Shown here in pieces: positions 44,401 to 52,888 of a stretch of DNA of 64,000 nucleotides. This stretch comes from Ornithinimicrobium pratense (GTDB lineage Bacteria; Actinomycetota; Actinomycetes; Actinomycetales; Dermatophilaceae). The stretch covers positions 3,286,001-3,350,000 of the forward strand of contig NZ_CP044427.1 of NCBI RefSeq assembly GCF_008843165.1, read 5' to 3'. The stretch's first letter is position 1, and each line of letters begins with the position of its first letter. The notes under the pieces are model-generated. The model was given only the letters and a program-made list of their open reading frames with translations, ran no database searches and was not told where the DNA came from. A program made the translations under genes and the position numbers.

Positions 44401-45369
44401 GAGGATGGCCGCGCAGGCGACGACGGTGGCCTCGGTCGGGCCGTAGGTGTTCCAGACCTGCCGGGCCGGCGCCTGGAGGCGGGCCGCGAGCTCTGGTGGG
44501 CAGGCCTCGCCGCCCAGGATGAGCAGCCGGACCTGCTCCAGAGCCGTGGTGGGCCACAGGGCGACCAGGGTGGGCACCGTCGACACCACGGTGATGTTGT
44601 TGGCGCGCAGCCAGGGACCGACGTCGACGCCGGCCCGGACCAGGGAGCGCGGCGCGGGCACCAGGGCGGCGCCGGACGCCCAGGCCAGCCACATCTCCTC
44701 GCAGCTGGCGTCGAAGGCCACGGACAACCCGGCCATCACCCGGTCACCGGGGCCCAGGGGGCGCAGGTCCCCGGCCAGGAACATCCGGGACTCGGCGTCG
44801 ACGAAGGCTGCGGCGTTGCGGTGGGTGACAGCCACGCCCTTCGGCGTGCCGGTGGAGCCGGAGGTGAAGATCACCCACGCATCGTCATCCGGGGTCGGTG
44901 CCTGCCCAGGGCGGCCGGGAGCGCCGCCGGGTCGAGGGCTGATCGCCAGGCCGTTGCCGATGACGGCTGCGACATCGGCCTCGTCGAAGACCACCCTGGC
45001 CCGCTCGTCGGGGTCGTCTGCATCCACCGGCACGTAGGCCGCGCCGGCGACGAGAACCCCGAGGATGGCGGTGTAGAGGTCCGTCGTGCCCGAGCTGACC
45101 CGGATCCCGACCTTGGCCCCGCGACCGACGCCGCGCACAGCCAGCCGGGCGGCGACCTGCTCGGCGGCCTCCGCGAGCTCGGCGTAGGTCAGCGTGTGCA
45201 CCCCGCTGTCGATGGCCAGCGCGTCGGGAGCGTCCTCGACGGTCCGGCGCAGAATGTCGACCAGGGTCCGCGGGCTGGGTGCCCGCTGACCGGCCAGCAA
45301 TGCGGCCGGGACGCTGGGCGGGCCGCCCGGGAGGTCCTGCGATATGTCCACCCGCGAAGTGTCCCCCAC
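41452..45369 (-). CDS. Pls/PosA-like membrane non-ribosomal peptide synthetase
   Basis: A 1305-residue protein. The adenylation domain (about 35-510) has core motifs FTSGSTGTPKGVAVTHRN, NTYGPTEAT, YRSGD, GRADEQIKLGGRRIELGEI and TRTSGKIDR. The carrier domain has FFAFGGGSLTAAQ with Ser550 for phosphopantetheine. After residue 620, six or more membrane helices alternate with three left-handed beta-helix acyltransferase-like segments (GTWIDGDRVHVGQVTVRAG; LGARVGRGVEAS; LGARIGRGVWCDTYWLPETD). This layout is that of epsilon-poly-lysine synthetase Pls and PosA: amino acid loading, carrier, then tandem membrane catalytic domains that join monomers. GTG start, weak ribosome site; GTG 45351 is an alternative. 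The product is unknown. Confidence 0.9.
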   Translation of the reverse strand: MGDTSRVDISQDLPGGPPSVPAALLAGQRAPSPRTLVDILRRTVEDAPDALAIDSGVHTLTYAELAEAAEQVAARLAVRGVGRGAKVGIRVSSGTTDLYTAILGVLVAGAAYVPVDADDPDERARVVFDEADVAAVIGNGLAISPRPGGAPGRPGQAPTPDDDAWVIFTSGSTGTPKGVAVTHRNAAAFVDAESRMFLAGDLRPLGPGDRVMAGLSVAFDASCEEMWLAWASGAALVPAPRSLVRAGVDVGPWLRANNITVVSTVPTLVALWPTTALEQVRLLILGGEACPPELAARLQAPARQVWNTYGPTEATVVACAAILDGTAPVRIGLPLDGWDLAVVDEQGQPVPEGATGQLIIGGVGLARYLDPAKDAELYAPMPSLGWQRAYRSGDIVVNDPAGLLFGGRADEQIKLGGRRIELGEIDGQLLRLPGVVGAAAAVRHTTSGNQLLVGYLAVDDSFAADTAQALLRERMPDALVPRLAVVEDLPTRTSGKIDRDALPWPLPGARASGAARLTPLQEWIAQIWADVLGAQVTSPGDDFFAFGGGSLTAAQIVGRLRERFPEVAVGDLYAHPTVGGLAALLEELGAGPARVDRTVRPIPPKTQVGQVLALLPLRTLAAGRWIAWTMLVSVLAGDLLGLAWAPELPWLVVALTAALFLVPPVRMGLAALLIRVVLRGVGPGSYPRGGKVHLRLWLADRIQTELAAVSAAGAPWLQRYARALGADIAPGVDLHALPPVTGFLRIGSRAAVEPEVDLGGTWIDGDRVHVGQVTVRAGARVGARSMLGPGADVGREAEVAPGSFVLGQVPAGEYWSGAPATRVSRRARGAWTDVLPPPGRAWWWGYAAASLLVAVLPVLAVGAGALVVLRLGWVWLPLAALVGYAVLALLVLLLVRVCARAIRPGHHPTRSGRGLAVWTTIRVLDEARTWLFPLYAGALTPVWLRLLGARVGRGVEASTVLLIPSLAQVNDHAFLADDTLIGGYELSHGWMRVERVKVGKRAFVGNSGMVSAGRKVPREALVAVLSAAPRRKSVKAGSSYLGSPPTRLRRSTGETDTSRTYAPPRRLRVARGLIETLRLVPLLLHVLLHLGVAVALLALLRWHVLAAFALGGVVMLAAGVVAALVAWAAKWMIVGRHTAREHPLWSSFVWRNELADAFTEVLAAPWFASVTQGTVVLNVWLRMLGARIGRGVWCDTYWLPETDLVDLRDGATVNHGCVVQTHLFHDRVLSMDTVTLEAGATLGPNSVILPAATLGRHCTVGPLSLVMRGEYVPAQTRWIGNPIGPWDDTPEPTTSDDTSEKELAR

Positions 45370-45418
45370 TCGCCGGGCGCGGTGACAACCGGCGGGTAGG
45401 GACCGACGTCCCGAGCGT

Positions 45419-45438
45419 GGGCGCCCCCGGTGGCGCCC
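45419..45438 (-). terminator. GC-rich hairpin between acs and the NRPS gene
   Basis: GGGCGCC (45419-45425) and GGCGCCC (45432-45438) form a perfect 7-bp stem with a 6-nt loop, 29 nt after the acs stop codon and 50 nt before the NRPS start, both on the minus strand. It lacks a T-run but is the best terminator candidate separating the two units. Confidence 0.5.
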
Positions 45439-45439
45439 C

Positions 45440-45473
45440 TGAGGTCGGCCCTGAGTCAGCCCTGAGTCAGCCC
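45440..45473. repeat. 11-bp tandem repeat spanning acs stop
   Basis: Two exact 11-bp units (45452-45462, 45463-45473) and a degenerate 12-bp third (45440-45451). On the minus strand the unit reads GGGCTGACTCA, where the TGA of the first unit is the acs stop. The stop codon region has thus been copied downstream. Confidence 0.85.
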
Positions 45474-47449
45474 TTCTGCATCCCGTCGCTGATCAGGCTC
45501 ATCACCGAGGAGTCAGCCAGGGTGGTCACGTCGCCGACCTCGCGGTGCTCCGCGACGTCCTTGAGCAGGCGACGCATGATCTTGCCCGAGCGGGTCTTGG
45601 GCAGCTCGGGGACGACCATGATCTGGCGGGGCTTGGCGATCGGGCCGATCTCCTTGGCGACGTGGTTGCGCAGCTCCTGGACCAGCTTCTCGCCCTCCCC
45701 CGCCGCGGCCTGACTGTCCGCCTCGGCGACGGCGTCCGCGCGCAGGATGACGAAGGCGCAGATCGCCTGCCCGGTGGTCTCGTCGGCGGCGCCGACGACC
45801 GCAGCCTCGGCCACCTTGGGGTGGGAGACGAGCGCCGACTCGATCTCGGAGGTGGACATGCGGTGGCCAGAGACGTTCATCACGTCGTCGACCCGCCCGA
45901 CCACCCAGATGTTGCCGTCCTCGTCCAGCTTGGCTCCGTCGCCGGCGAAGTAGGCGTCAGGGAACCGGCTCCAGTAGGTCTCCTGGTAGCGCTTCGGGTC
46001 GCCCCAGATGCCGCGCAGCATCGAGGGCCACGGCTCGGTGATGACCAGGTAGCCGCCGGAGCCCTTCTCGACCTCCTGGCCCATGTCGTCCACCACCTTG
46101 GCCACGATGCCGGGGATGGCCTTCATCGCCGAGCCGGGACGGGCTGCGGTGACGCCCGGCAGCGGGCTGATCATGATCGCCCCGGTCTCGGTCTGCCACC
46201 AGGTGTCCACGATCGGGCAGCGATCAGCGCCGATGTGCTCGCGGTACCACATCCAGGCCTCGGGGTTGATCGGCTCGCCGACGGACCCGAGCAGGCGCAG
46301 GCTGGACAGGTCGAACTTCGCCGGAATGTCCGTGCCCCACTTCATGAACGTCCGGATCGCGGTGGGCGCGGTGTAGAGAACGGTGACCTTGAGGTCTTGG
46401 ACGATCTCCCAGAACCGGCCCTGGTGGGGGGTGTCCGGGGTGCCCTCGTACATCACCTGGGTCGCGCCGAGGGTCATCGGCCCGTAGACGATGTAGGAGT
46501 GGCCGGTCACCCAGCCGATGTCGGCGGTGCACCAGTAGACGTCGGAGTCGGGGTGGAGGTCGTGGACGACATGGCTGGTATAGGCGGTCTGCACCAGGTA
46601 GCCGCCGGTGGCGTGGAAGATGCCCTTGGGCTTCCCGGTGGTCCCGGAGGTGTAGAGGATGAACAGCGGGTGCTCGGCGTCGAAGGCCTGCGCCTCGTGC
46701 GTCTCCGCAGCGGCCTCGAGAGCCTCGTGCCACCACAGGTCACGGCCGTTGGTCCAGTCCACGTCCTGCCCGGTGCGCTGCACGACGAGCACCTTCTGGA
46801 CCGGGTTCTCGTCATGGGCCAGCGCGGCGTCGACCGCCGGCTTGAGGGCCGAGGGCTTACCGCGGCGGTAGCCGCCGTCGGCGGTGATGACCACCTTGGC
46901 GCCGGCGTCGTCGATCCGGCTGTGCAGGGCCTCGGCGGAGAAGCCGCCGAAGACCACGGAGTGCGGAGCGCCGAGCCGGGCACAGGCCAGCATCGCGATC
47001 GCGGCCTCGGGGATCATCGGCAGGTAGATCGCCACCGTGTCGCCCTCGCCCACCCCCAGGTCCGCGAGCGCGTTGGCCGCCCGCTGCACCATCTGGTGCA
47101 GCTCGGCGTAGGTAATGTCGCGGGTCTCCCCCTCCGGCTCCCCGACCCAGTGGATGGCGACCCGGTCACCGTGACCGACCTCGACGTGCCGGTCGACGGC
47201 GTTGACGCAGGCGTTGAGCCGCCCGCCGAGGAACCACTTGGCGAAGGGCGCCTCGGACCAGTCCAGGACCTGCTCGAAGTCGGTCTCCCACTGGACGTAC
47301 CTGCGCGCCTGCTCGGCCCAGAATCCCTCGCGGTCCTCCGCGGCCCGGTCGAACAGCTCCTGACCGGCGTTGGCCTGGGCGCGGAACTCCTCGCTCGGCT
47401 CGAAGGTGCGCTCCTCGTGAAGCAGGTTGGACAGTCCCTCGTTGGACAT
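45467..47449 (-). CDS. acs: Acetyl-CoA synthetase (AMP-forming)
   Basis: A 660-residue ANL-family ligase that activates acetate to acetyl-CoA through acetyl-AMP. Motifs are [12 protein letters not shown] (P-loop), [18 protein letters not shown]-like [18 protein letters not shown] and the C-terminal [17 protein letters not shown], whose Lys is the acetylation-regulated residue of Acs. Length is standard. It is followed upstream on the same strand by an acetate-type symporter, matching the acetate-uptake theme. ATG 47449 has an AGGAGG about 7 nt upstream. Confidence 0.97.
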   Translation of the reverse strand: MSNEGLSNLLHEERTFEPSEEFRAQANAGQELFDRAAEDREGFWAEQARRYVQWETDFEQVLDWSEAPFAKWFLGGRLNACVNAVDRHVEVGHGDRVAIHWVGEPEGETRDITYAELHQMVQRAANALADLGVGEGDTVAIYLPMIPEAAIAMLACARLGAPHSVVFGGFSAEALHSRIDDAGAKVVITADGGYRRGKPSALKPAVDAALAHDENPVQKVLVVQRTGQDVDWTNGRDLWWHEALEAAAETHEAQAFDAEHPLFILYTSGTTGKPKGIFHATGGYLVQTAYTSHVVHDLHPDSDVYWCTADIGWVTGHSYIVYGPMTLGATQVMYEGTPDTPHQGRFWEIVQDLKVTVLYTAPTAIRTFMKWGTDIPAKFDLSSLRLLGSVGEPINPEAWMWYREHIGADRCPIVDTWWQTETGAIMISPLPGVTAARPGSAMKAIPGIVAKVVDDMGQEVEKGSGGYLVITEPWPSMLRGIWGDPKRYQETYWSRFPDAYFAGDGAKLDEDGNIWVVGRVDDVMNVSGHRMSTSEIESALVSHPKVAEAAVVGAADETTGQAICAFVILRADAVAEADSQAAAGEGEKLVQELRNHVAKEIGPIAKPRQIMVVPELPKTRSGKIMRRLLKDVAEHREVGDVTTLADSSVMSLISDGMQKG

Positions 47450-47617
47450 CGTGCCTCCTCGTGGCTGGGGTCGGTGTCGAGTATGCCGTGGATCTCAGCC
47501 GTGGTGCACCGCAGGGGCGGGCTGGCGCGGGGTCTATGGCGGTCAGTGGTCGACGTCTGCGCCGAACGGTCACGGGCCTGCGATGGGCGGTCGAGGGCCG
47601 AGGACGAAAGCCAGGCC

Positions 47618-47872
47618 TCAGATGAAGGGGATGACGACGCCCACCGTCAGGATCGCCAGGCCCAGGGCCAGGACGCGGTAGTTGGCGTACCAGGCCTTCC
47701 CCTTCAGCTCCTCGGACTCCTTGCGCCAGTTCCCCTTGTCGAAGACGACGTCCTGGATGTCCTCGGGGTCGGGGGCCTCGGTGCGCAGCGAGATGGCGAT
47801 GAAGACCGCCAGGCTGATCAGGAGCATGATGCCGGTGGCGTAGAGGAACTGGACCGCGGCGGGGCCGGCCAT
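47618..47872 (-). CDS. Small two-helix membrane protein of symporter operon
   Basis: An 84-residue protein with helices at about 8-28 and 66-84 joined by a charged loop (RTEAPDPEDIQDVVFDKGNWRKESEELKG, cytoplasmic by charge). The C-terminal WYANYRVLALGLAILTVGVVIPF resembles the last segment of some Na+/solute symporters, so it may be a detached subunit of the adjacent transporter. It starts 25 nt after the symporter stop. No family assigned with certainty. Confidence 0.6.
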   Translation of the reverse strand: MAGPAAVQFLYATGIMLLISLAVFIAISLRTEAPDPEDIQDVVFDKGNWRKESEELKGKAWYANYRVLALGLAILTVGVVIPFI

Positions 47873-47897
47873 ACCGATGGGTGCGGGCCGGGCCCCG

Positions 47898-49403
47898 TTA
47901 GCCGGTCACGCCCTCCGGGGTGTGCAGGCGCACCAGGGTGCGCCGGGCGCTGCGGGGTATGCCGTGCGGCGTGGCCCGGGAGACGCCGACGGCCACCAGG
48001 ACAGCCAGCGGGACGGTCCACGCGGCGGGGTGCTCGAAGAGGGCGCCGGCCCAGCCCTCGGGGCCGAGGCCGAAGGTGATCGCCATCGCCCCGGTCGCGG
48101 CCACGGCTCCGGTGACGAGCCCGGCGGCCGCGCCCTGCACGGACAGCCTCGACCACCAGACCCCTAGGGCCAGCAGGGGGAAGAAGGTGGAGGCGGCGAT
48201 GACGAAGGCGAGGGTGACGAAGGCCGCGAGCGGCACCTCGGGGAAGACGCTGGACACACCCCACGGGACGAGCACGGCCCCGATGGTGGCCAGGCGGAAG
48301 CCGGTGACCTCGGAATGCTCGGCCCTGACCAGCCGGGACAGGGGTCGGACCACGTCCTGGTTCAGCACGCCGGTCACCGCGACGGCCAGTCCGGAGGAGG
48401 TGGAGAGGAAGGCCGCGAAGGCACCTCCGGCCAGAGCCGCGACCAGGATTTCGGAGCCGAGCCCGGGGAGCACCTCGGCCGGCAGCCGGAGGACGACCGT
48501 GTCGGCACGGACCCCCGGACCCAGGACGGGCAGGTAGGCCCGCCCCAGCACGCCGTAGACGATTGTGACGACGTAGAACATCCCGAGCAGGACCAGGAGC
48601 CGCACGGTGGTGCGACGGGCCGCGGCACCGTCGGGGTTAGTGTAGTAGCGGACGACGACGTGCGGAAGTCCCGTCGTGCCCAGGGCCAGGGCCACGATCA
48701 GGGAAAAGGTGCGGTACATCGAATGGGTCTCGGGCGCCGACCCGGTGAGGGGCAGCGTCCACGCCGCGTCGACCTGCGGGGCCGGCCCCTGGGTGACCCA
48801 CCAGACGGCCAGGATGATGCCGGCAGGCACGGCCAGGGCGGTGAGTTTGACCCAGTACTGCACCGCCTGCACCAGGGTGATCGAGCGCATCCCGCCCGCC
48901 GCCACGGAGAGGACCACTACGACGAGCACCACGGAGGACCCCAGCCACAGCGGGGCCCCGCTGACCAGGCCGAGGGTGAAGCCGGCGCCCTGGAACTGGG
49001 GGATCAGGTAGAGCCAGCCGATGAGGACCGCCAGCACCGAGCACAGGTGGCGCACGACGCGGGACTCCAGCCTGGCCTCGGCGAAGTCGGGCAGGGTGTA
49101 GGCACCGGAGCGGCGTAGCGGTGCCGCCACCAGGGCGAGCAGCACGACATACCCGACCGTGTAGCCGACGGGGTACCAGAGCGCGTCGACCCCGGTGTCG
49201 TAGATGAGCCCCGCGACGCCGAGGAAGCTGGCGGCCGAGAGGTACTCGCCGCCGATGGCCGCCGCGTTACGGGCCGGGGAGACCACGCGGCCCGCGACGT
49301 AGAAGTCGGAGGTGCGGCGGGAGAGCCGCAGGGCGAAGATGCTCAGCCCCAGGGTGATCAGGCAGACGACCAGGACCGACCCGCCGGCGAGCGTCTGACC
49401 CAC
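47898..49403 (-). CDS. Cation/acetate symporter (SSS family)
   Basis: A 501-residue protein with 13 hydrophobic segments, starting GTG 49403. Family segments: DFYVAGRVVSPARNAAAIGGEYLSAASFLGVAGLIYDTG near 33-70 and GAGFTLGLVSGAPLW, as in ActP and MctC, and LSTSSGLAVAVTGVLNQDVVRPL near 310-335, the sodium-site helix. It imports acetate or short-chain acids, feeding Acs. It lies 1 nt from the stop of the upstream DUF485-like gene. Confidence 0.92.
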   Translation of the reverse strand: MGQTLAGGSVLVVCLITLGLSIFALRLSRRTSDFYVAGRVVSPARNAAAIGGEYLSAASFLGVAGLIYDTGVDALWYPVGYTVGYVVLLALVAAPLRRSGAYTLPDFAEARLESRVVRHLCSVLAVLIGWLYLIPQFQGAGFTLGLVSGAPLWLGSSVVLVVVVLSVAAGGMRSITLVQAVQYWVKLTALAVPAGIILAVWWVTQGPAPQVDAAWTLPLTGSAPETHSMYRTFSLIVALALGTTGLPHVVVRYYTNPDGAAARRTTVRLLVLLGMFYVVTIVYGVLGRAYLPVLGPGVRADTVVLRLPAEVLPGLGSEILVAALAGGAFAAFLSTSSGLAVAVTGVLNQDVVRPLSRLVRAEHSEVTGFRLATIGAVLVPWGVSSVFPEVPLAAFVTLAFVIAASTFFPLLALGVWWSRLSVQGAAAGLVTGAVAATGAMAITFGLGPEGWAGALFEHPAAWTVPLAVLVAVGVSRATPHGIPRSARRTLVRLHTPEGVTG

Positions 49404-49404
49404 C

Positions 49405-49791
49405 TCAGCCCTCCCGCTCCATGACCTCGGTGAACCGGCGCTCGAGCCGGCCGGCGTGCCGGTCGAACCAGGCCGCGAGAATGACCATGGCCGGGTAGAC
49501 CAGCACCCCGAGCACCACCCAGGGCAGCGGCAGCCCGGCGACCTGCAGGCTGCGGGTCGCCGGGATGAGTGCGAAGAGGAGCGGCAGCCCGAGCAGGACC
49601 GCGGCCAGCACGCCCAGGACCGTGAGGGCCAGGCGCAGCTGAGCGCGGAGCAGGCCCTGGAGGTAGAGCTCGCCGACCCCCGTCTGCTGCACCAGGGCTG
49701 CCTGCCGGGTGTGCCGCCGCGCGGTGGTCGCGCCCCGCCGCGAGGACGTCACCCGGACGCGCTGGGTATGCCGTGGGGCAGGGTCGGTCAT
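49405..49791 (-). CDS. DUF485-like membrane partner of the symporter
   Basis: A 128-residue protein. A basic N-terminus (about 1-45, rich in Arg) precedes two helices (about 52-78 and 86-106) and a charged end. Small two-helix DUF485 proteins precede ActP-type symporters in many bacteria and this one has that position, 1 nt from the symporter start. ATG 49791 or the ATG two codons upstream at 49797 are both possible. Sequence similarity to DUF485 is weak, so the name rests mainly on context. Confidence 0.65.
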   Translation of the reverse strand: MTDPAPRHTQRVRVTSSRRGATTARRHTRQAALVQQTGVGELYLQGLLRAQLRLALTVLGVLAAVLLGLPLLFALIPATRSLQVAGLPLPWVVLGVLVYPAMVILAAWFDRHAGRLERRFTEVMEREG

Positions 49792-49886
49792 GGGCACAAG
49801 GTAACGCCACCGGGAGCAGGTCTGACGCCTCCGTCCGAAGGACCCCCGGTATACTTCATGGCCGCCCAGCGACAGGGGAGGACAGC

Positions 49887-50924
49887 ATGGGGGTGCGGAT
49901 CGACCCGGACGGCGTCATCGCCATGTCTGGGGCGACGCTGGGCGTCGCCACGACGATCGACGCCATCGGCGGTGACATCACCGGCCAGATCGAGCGGGTG
50001 GACCAGTGGGTCGAAGGCGCACCCGAGGCTCGGTCCCGGACCGGCACGATGGCCGAGACGCTGGCCCTGCTGGCCGGGGCCGCCCGCGAGCACGCGGTCC
50101 ACTACGTCGACCACGAGCGCCCGATCGAGGAGCTCCGGTCGCTGGGCTACTGGCTCCCGGACTTCGGCAACCTGCTGCCCCACGGTGACCAGACCGTGAC
50201 CGAGAACATCGAGCGGATCGCCCGCAGCGACGAGTTCGGGGCGATCCCGCTGGGCACCGCGCAGGCGCTGATGGAGCGCTACCGCAACTTCATGCTGTAC
50301 GTGCCCAGCTCGGACACTCATACCGGTCGCCAGGCACTGGCCGAGCTGGACCGGCTGTTCACCACCTCCGACACCGTCCACCAGGGACGGCCCTACGTGC
50401 GGCGGGCCAGCGGGCTCTATGTGCCCTCGCTCAGCGACGCCGACCCGCGCCTGCCGCGGATCCACCAGACCATCGACGAGGCCACCTACGCCCCGGGGCG
50501 TCAGTTCACCACCGGGACAAGCGTGGGACGACCACCCACGTGGGCGCGCACCGGGGGGCGCGTCCTGGGCGTCGCGGGCGTCGGGCTCACGCTCTGGGAC
50601 GTGGGCGCCTCGCAGTGGGAGCACGACCAGCGTTACCACCCGGAGTACAGCACCGCCCAGCGCGTCGGTTCCACCTCCTACGCGCTGGCCACCGAGGGCG
50701 GCGGGGCGGTCGCCGGGGGCCTGGTCGGCGCGCACTACGGGGCCGTCCTCGGCAGCTTCGTCCCGATCCCGGTCGTGGGCACCCTGGGCGGCGCTCTCAT
50801 CGGTGGCGCCATCGGCGCCTTCGTCGGCTCCAAGGCCGGCAAGGCCGTCGGGCAGGGCCTGAAGCAGGCGGGCAGCGCGGTCGCCGACGGTGCCAAGAAG
50901 ATCTGGGACGGGTTGTTCGGCTGA
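49887..50924 (+). CDS. Putative secreted effector of WXG-like module, glycine-zipper C-terminus
   Basis: A 345-residue protein with GGGGAGG upstream. The N-terminal 100 residues are helical (MAETLALLAGAAREHAVHYVDHERP) and look like a WXG/ESX-type leader without a WxG turn. The middle (about 100-220) is hydrophilic. Residues about 225-245 and 265-320 contain glycine-zipper segments (GGGAVAGGLVGAHYGAVLG, GGALIGGAIGAFVGSKAGKAVG), a pattern seen in membrane-inserting toxins and channel-like proteins. Its stop overlaps the next gene (TGATG). A role as an ESX-exported toxin or membrane effector is inference; no family recognised. Confidence 0.6.
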   Translation: MGVRIDPDGVIAMSGATLGVATTIDAIGGDITGQIERVDQWVEGAPEARSRTGTMAETLALLAGAAREHAVHYVDHERPIEELRSLGYWLPDFGNLLPHGDQTVTENIERIARSDEFGAIPLGTAQALMERYRNFMLYVPSSDTHTGRQALAELDRLFTTSDTVHQGRPYVRRASGLYVPSLSDADPRLPRIHQTIDEATYAPGRQFTTGTSVGRPPTWARTGGRVLGVAGVGLTLWDVGASQWEHDQRYHPEYSTAQRVGSTSYALATEGGGAVAGGLVGAHYGAVLGSFVPIPVVGTLGGALIGGAIGAFVGSKAGKAVGQGLKQAGSAVADGAKKIWDGLFG

Positions 50925-51274
50925 TGACGCCACCGGAGTCGCTCTTCACGCCGTCGCTGCCGCTGCTCCTCGTGAGCGCGGTGCTGCTCGTCCTCGGGCT
51001 GGTCGCGTGGTCCGGCCGCACCCGTCAGGTGGTGCTGCGCGCCTGGCCCAGCCCCACGCTTCACCTCGCCCCCCTCTACCTGGGCCTGGCGGGCCTGCTC
51101 ACCACGCTCAGCCCCCTCGTCCCGGGCTGGCTGGCCACGGTGCTGCTGCCGCTGTCGATGCTGCCCTTCGCCGCCGGCGTGCTCGCCGTGGTCTGGCTGC
51201 CCGGGTTCCTGCAGCCCCGGTGGCTGCGGGACGCCACCTCCCGGAAGGACCTGTATGACGTCCGCGCCCGCTGA
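50924..51274 (+). CDS. Small three-helix membrane protein in WXG-like module
   Basis: A 116-residue protein with hydrophobic segments at about 11-30, 45-65 and 68-92 and a basic C-terminus (RWLRDATSRKDLYDVRAR). It starts on the last base of the preceding stop and overlaps the next gene by 20 nt. Position suggests an immunity or membrane partner for the preceding effector-like protein; this is inference. Confidence 0.6.
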   Translation: MTPPESLFTPSLPLLLVSAVLLVLGLVAWSGRTRQVVLRAWPSPTLHLAPLYLGLAGLLTTLSPLVPGWLATVLLPLSMLPFAAGVLAVVWLPGFLQPRWLRDATSRKDLYDVRAR

Positions 51275-52550
51275 CCTCACCGTCCACCTGGAGCCGCCGC
51301 CTGGCTGGGTGCAGATCCCGCAGGAGCCGGACGCCGAGGGCGCCGTGCTGCTCGCGCTGGCCCCGGCCGACTGGCGCGAGGACTGGGGTGTGCGGCCGAA
51401 CATCGTCGTGGGACTCGGCGCCCCCACCACCGGCACCATTCGCGCCGTGGCCACCCGGACCGCCGCCACCTTCCTGGCGCTGGAGGCGGGGCATCGCATC
51501 GTGTCCTGGGACCTGTGGCACGACGAGGGGGGACGCAGGCTGCTGGTCACCTACCCGGCCGGCACGGCCCTCGTCGCTGCGATGACCTGGGTCCGGCTCG
51601 AGGGAGGTCGCCCGCTCTCGGTCACGGCCACGGTGGACGCCGATCGCTACCTGCGCGTCATGCCGCTGATGATGCAGGCGGTGGACACGCTCCGGGTCGA
51701 GGGCACCGTCCCGGAGCACAGCGCACCCCCAGTGCCGGCCGCGGAACCGGCTGACGAGCCACGCACCGACGACTTCTGGTCCGGGCGCGGGGAGACGCTG
51801 GAGGACCTGGGCCGGCTGCAGCAGGCCCAGCCGTGGGCGCCTGACGGGCTGCCGCTGTCGCGGGCCGCCTTCGCGGCCTTCGCGGAAGCAGGCCGCGGCC
51901 TGCGCGGCCCCCGGGTGAAGGACCGCTCCGCCGTCGAGGAGCTGCAGCAGGCCGGCCTCGTGGACGCCTCGGGGCGGTTGACCGAGGATGGCCGCACCAC
52001 CCACGCCGCCCTCGCGGGCGCCGACCGACGCATCCGGGTGGAGTCCGCCGCCGCGGGCGTGCCCGGGACCTTCGAGGCGGCCCGGCTCGGCGACACGGCC
52101 CTGGTCTGGGCCACCGACCCGCCCTCGCGCTGGGCCGGCGGCCCGGCTCGTGGCCGGGACGCGCTGGAGTCGGCGACGACCGGGACGCTGCAGTGGATCC
52201 CGCTCATGCACCTGCCGGAGGAGCTCGCCGCCTGGCTGCAGGTCGGCCCCGCCTGGCCGATGGCGACCAGCCCCCCGCGGCTCCCCCGAGACCTGGTGAC
52301 CGAACGGGCCGAGGACGACCGCGTGCCGCCGCCCCCGGACGCCGACGACCACCTGCGCTCGGCCTGGGCCGAGCCGTGGTTCACCTGGGTGCTGACCACG
52401 GACACCGGCCACGCCGTCGCCGGGGTGCATGCCGGGCGCCACGGGCACTTCCGACTGGCGGAGCCGGAGGAGCAGGACGGCGTCGTCGACCTGCAGGCCT
52501 TCCCCTCCGAGCCGCTCTTCACCACCCTGGTGGGGGCGAGCCTGCTGTGA
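51255..52550 (+). CDS. LpqN/EspG-like protein of WXG module
   Basis: A 431-residue soluble protein. Residues 1-145 have a beta-rich pattern (PPPGWVQIPQEPDAEGAVLLALAP) reminiscent of LpqN-type proteins but without a lipobox. A Pro/Glu-rich linker (about 148-170) leads to a domain (about 185-431) with LPLSRAAFAAFAEAGRG and AGLVDASGRLTEDGRTTHAALAGADRRIRV, weakly like the ESX chaperone EspG. The ATG at 51255 overlaps the previous gene by 20 nt; the stop overlaps the next gene's GTG. If EspG-like, it would chaperone the neighbouring WXG partners. Homology is my reading and is uncertain. Confidence 0.55.
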   Translation: MTSAPADLTVHLEPPPGWVQIPQEPDAEGAVLLALAPADWREDWGVRPNIVVGLGAPTTGTIRAVATRTAATFLALEAGHRIVSWDLWHDEGGRRLLVTYPAGTALVAAMTWVRLEGGRPLSVTATVDADRYLRVMPLMMQAVDTLRVEGTVPEHSAPPVPAAEPADEPRTDDFWSGRGETLEDLGRLQQAQPWAPDGLPLSRAAFAAFAEAGRGLRGPRVKDRSAVEELQQAGLVDASGRLTEDGRTTHAALAGADRRIRVESAAAGVPGTFEAARLGDTALVWATDPPSRWAGGPARGRDALESATTGTLQWIPLMHLPEELAAWLQVGPAWPMATSPPRLPRDLVTERAEDDRVPPPPDADDHLRSAWAEPWFTWVLTTDTGHAVAGVHAGRHGHFRLAEPEEQDGVVDLQAFPSEPLFTTLVGASLL

Positions 52551-52852
52551 CCACCCCGGAGCAGAAGCGTGCCCGCGCCCAGATGCTGCGCGAGGTCGCC
52601 ACCACGATCAGCACCAAGGCGTGGCTCCTGGACGACGACCTGGACTCCTTGCTCCGCCACTACCCGCACCGGTCGGACGGGGTCTGGTGGGGCCCGGCCG
52701 CGACCGACTTCTACGACGGCGTCCGGGGCGTCCGCACCGACGTGCGCAACCTGCGGACCGACATCCTGGGTTACGCGAGCCGCTGCCGCGTCAAGGCCAC
52801 CGAACTCGAGGAGCTCGCCGATGAGCAGGAGGCGGCCCAGAGCGTGCCCTGA
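52547..52852 (+). CDS. WXG100-like small protein
   Basis: A 101-residue helical hairpin-like protein from GTG 52547 (GTGA overlap). Central VWWGPAATDFYDGVRG matches the W-x-G-x-AA-x-x-F turn of WXG100 proteins, with amphipathic helices on both sides and an acidic C-terminus (ELEELADEQEAAQ). The length is that of ESAT-6-like partners. It is probably exported as a dimer by an ESX/type VII system, whose ATPase is not in the window. Confidence 0.72.
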   Translation: MTTPEQKRARAQMLREVATTISTKAWLLDDDLDSLLRHYPHRSDGVWWGPAATDFYDGVRGVRTDVRNLRTDILGYASRCRVKATELEELADEQEAAQSVP

Positions 52853-52888
52853 GCGCCAGCGCGTCCTCTGCGCTTCCTCTGGGCTTCC

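Noticed and set aside
49887..52852. Complete ESX secretion locus
   Set aside because: No EccB, EccC, EccD or MycP gene is present; only small WXG-like, membrane and chaperone-like proteins are found.
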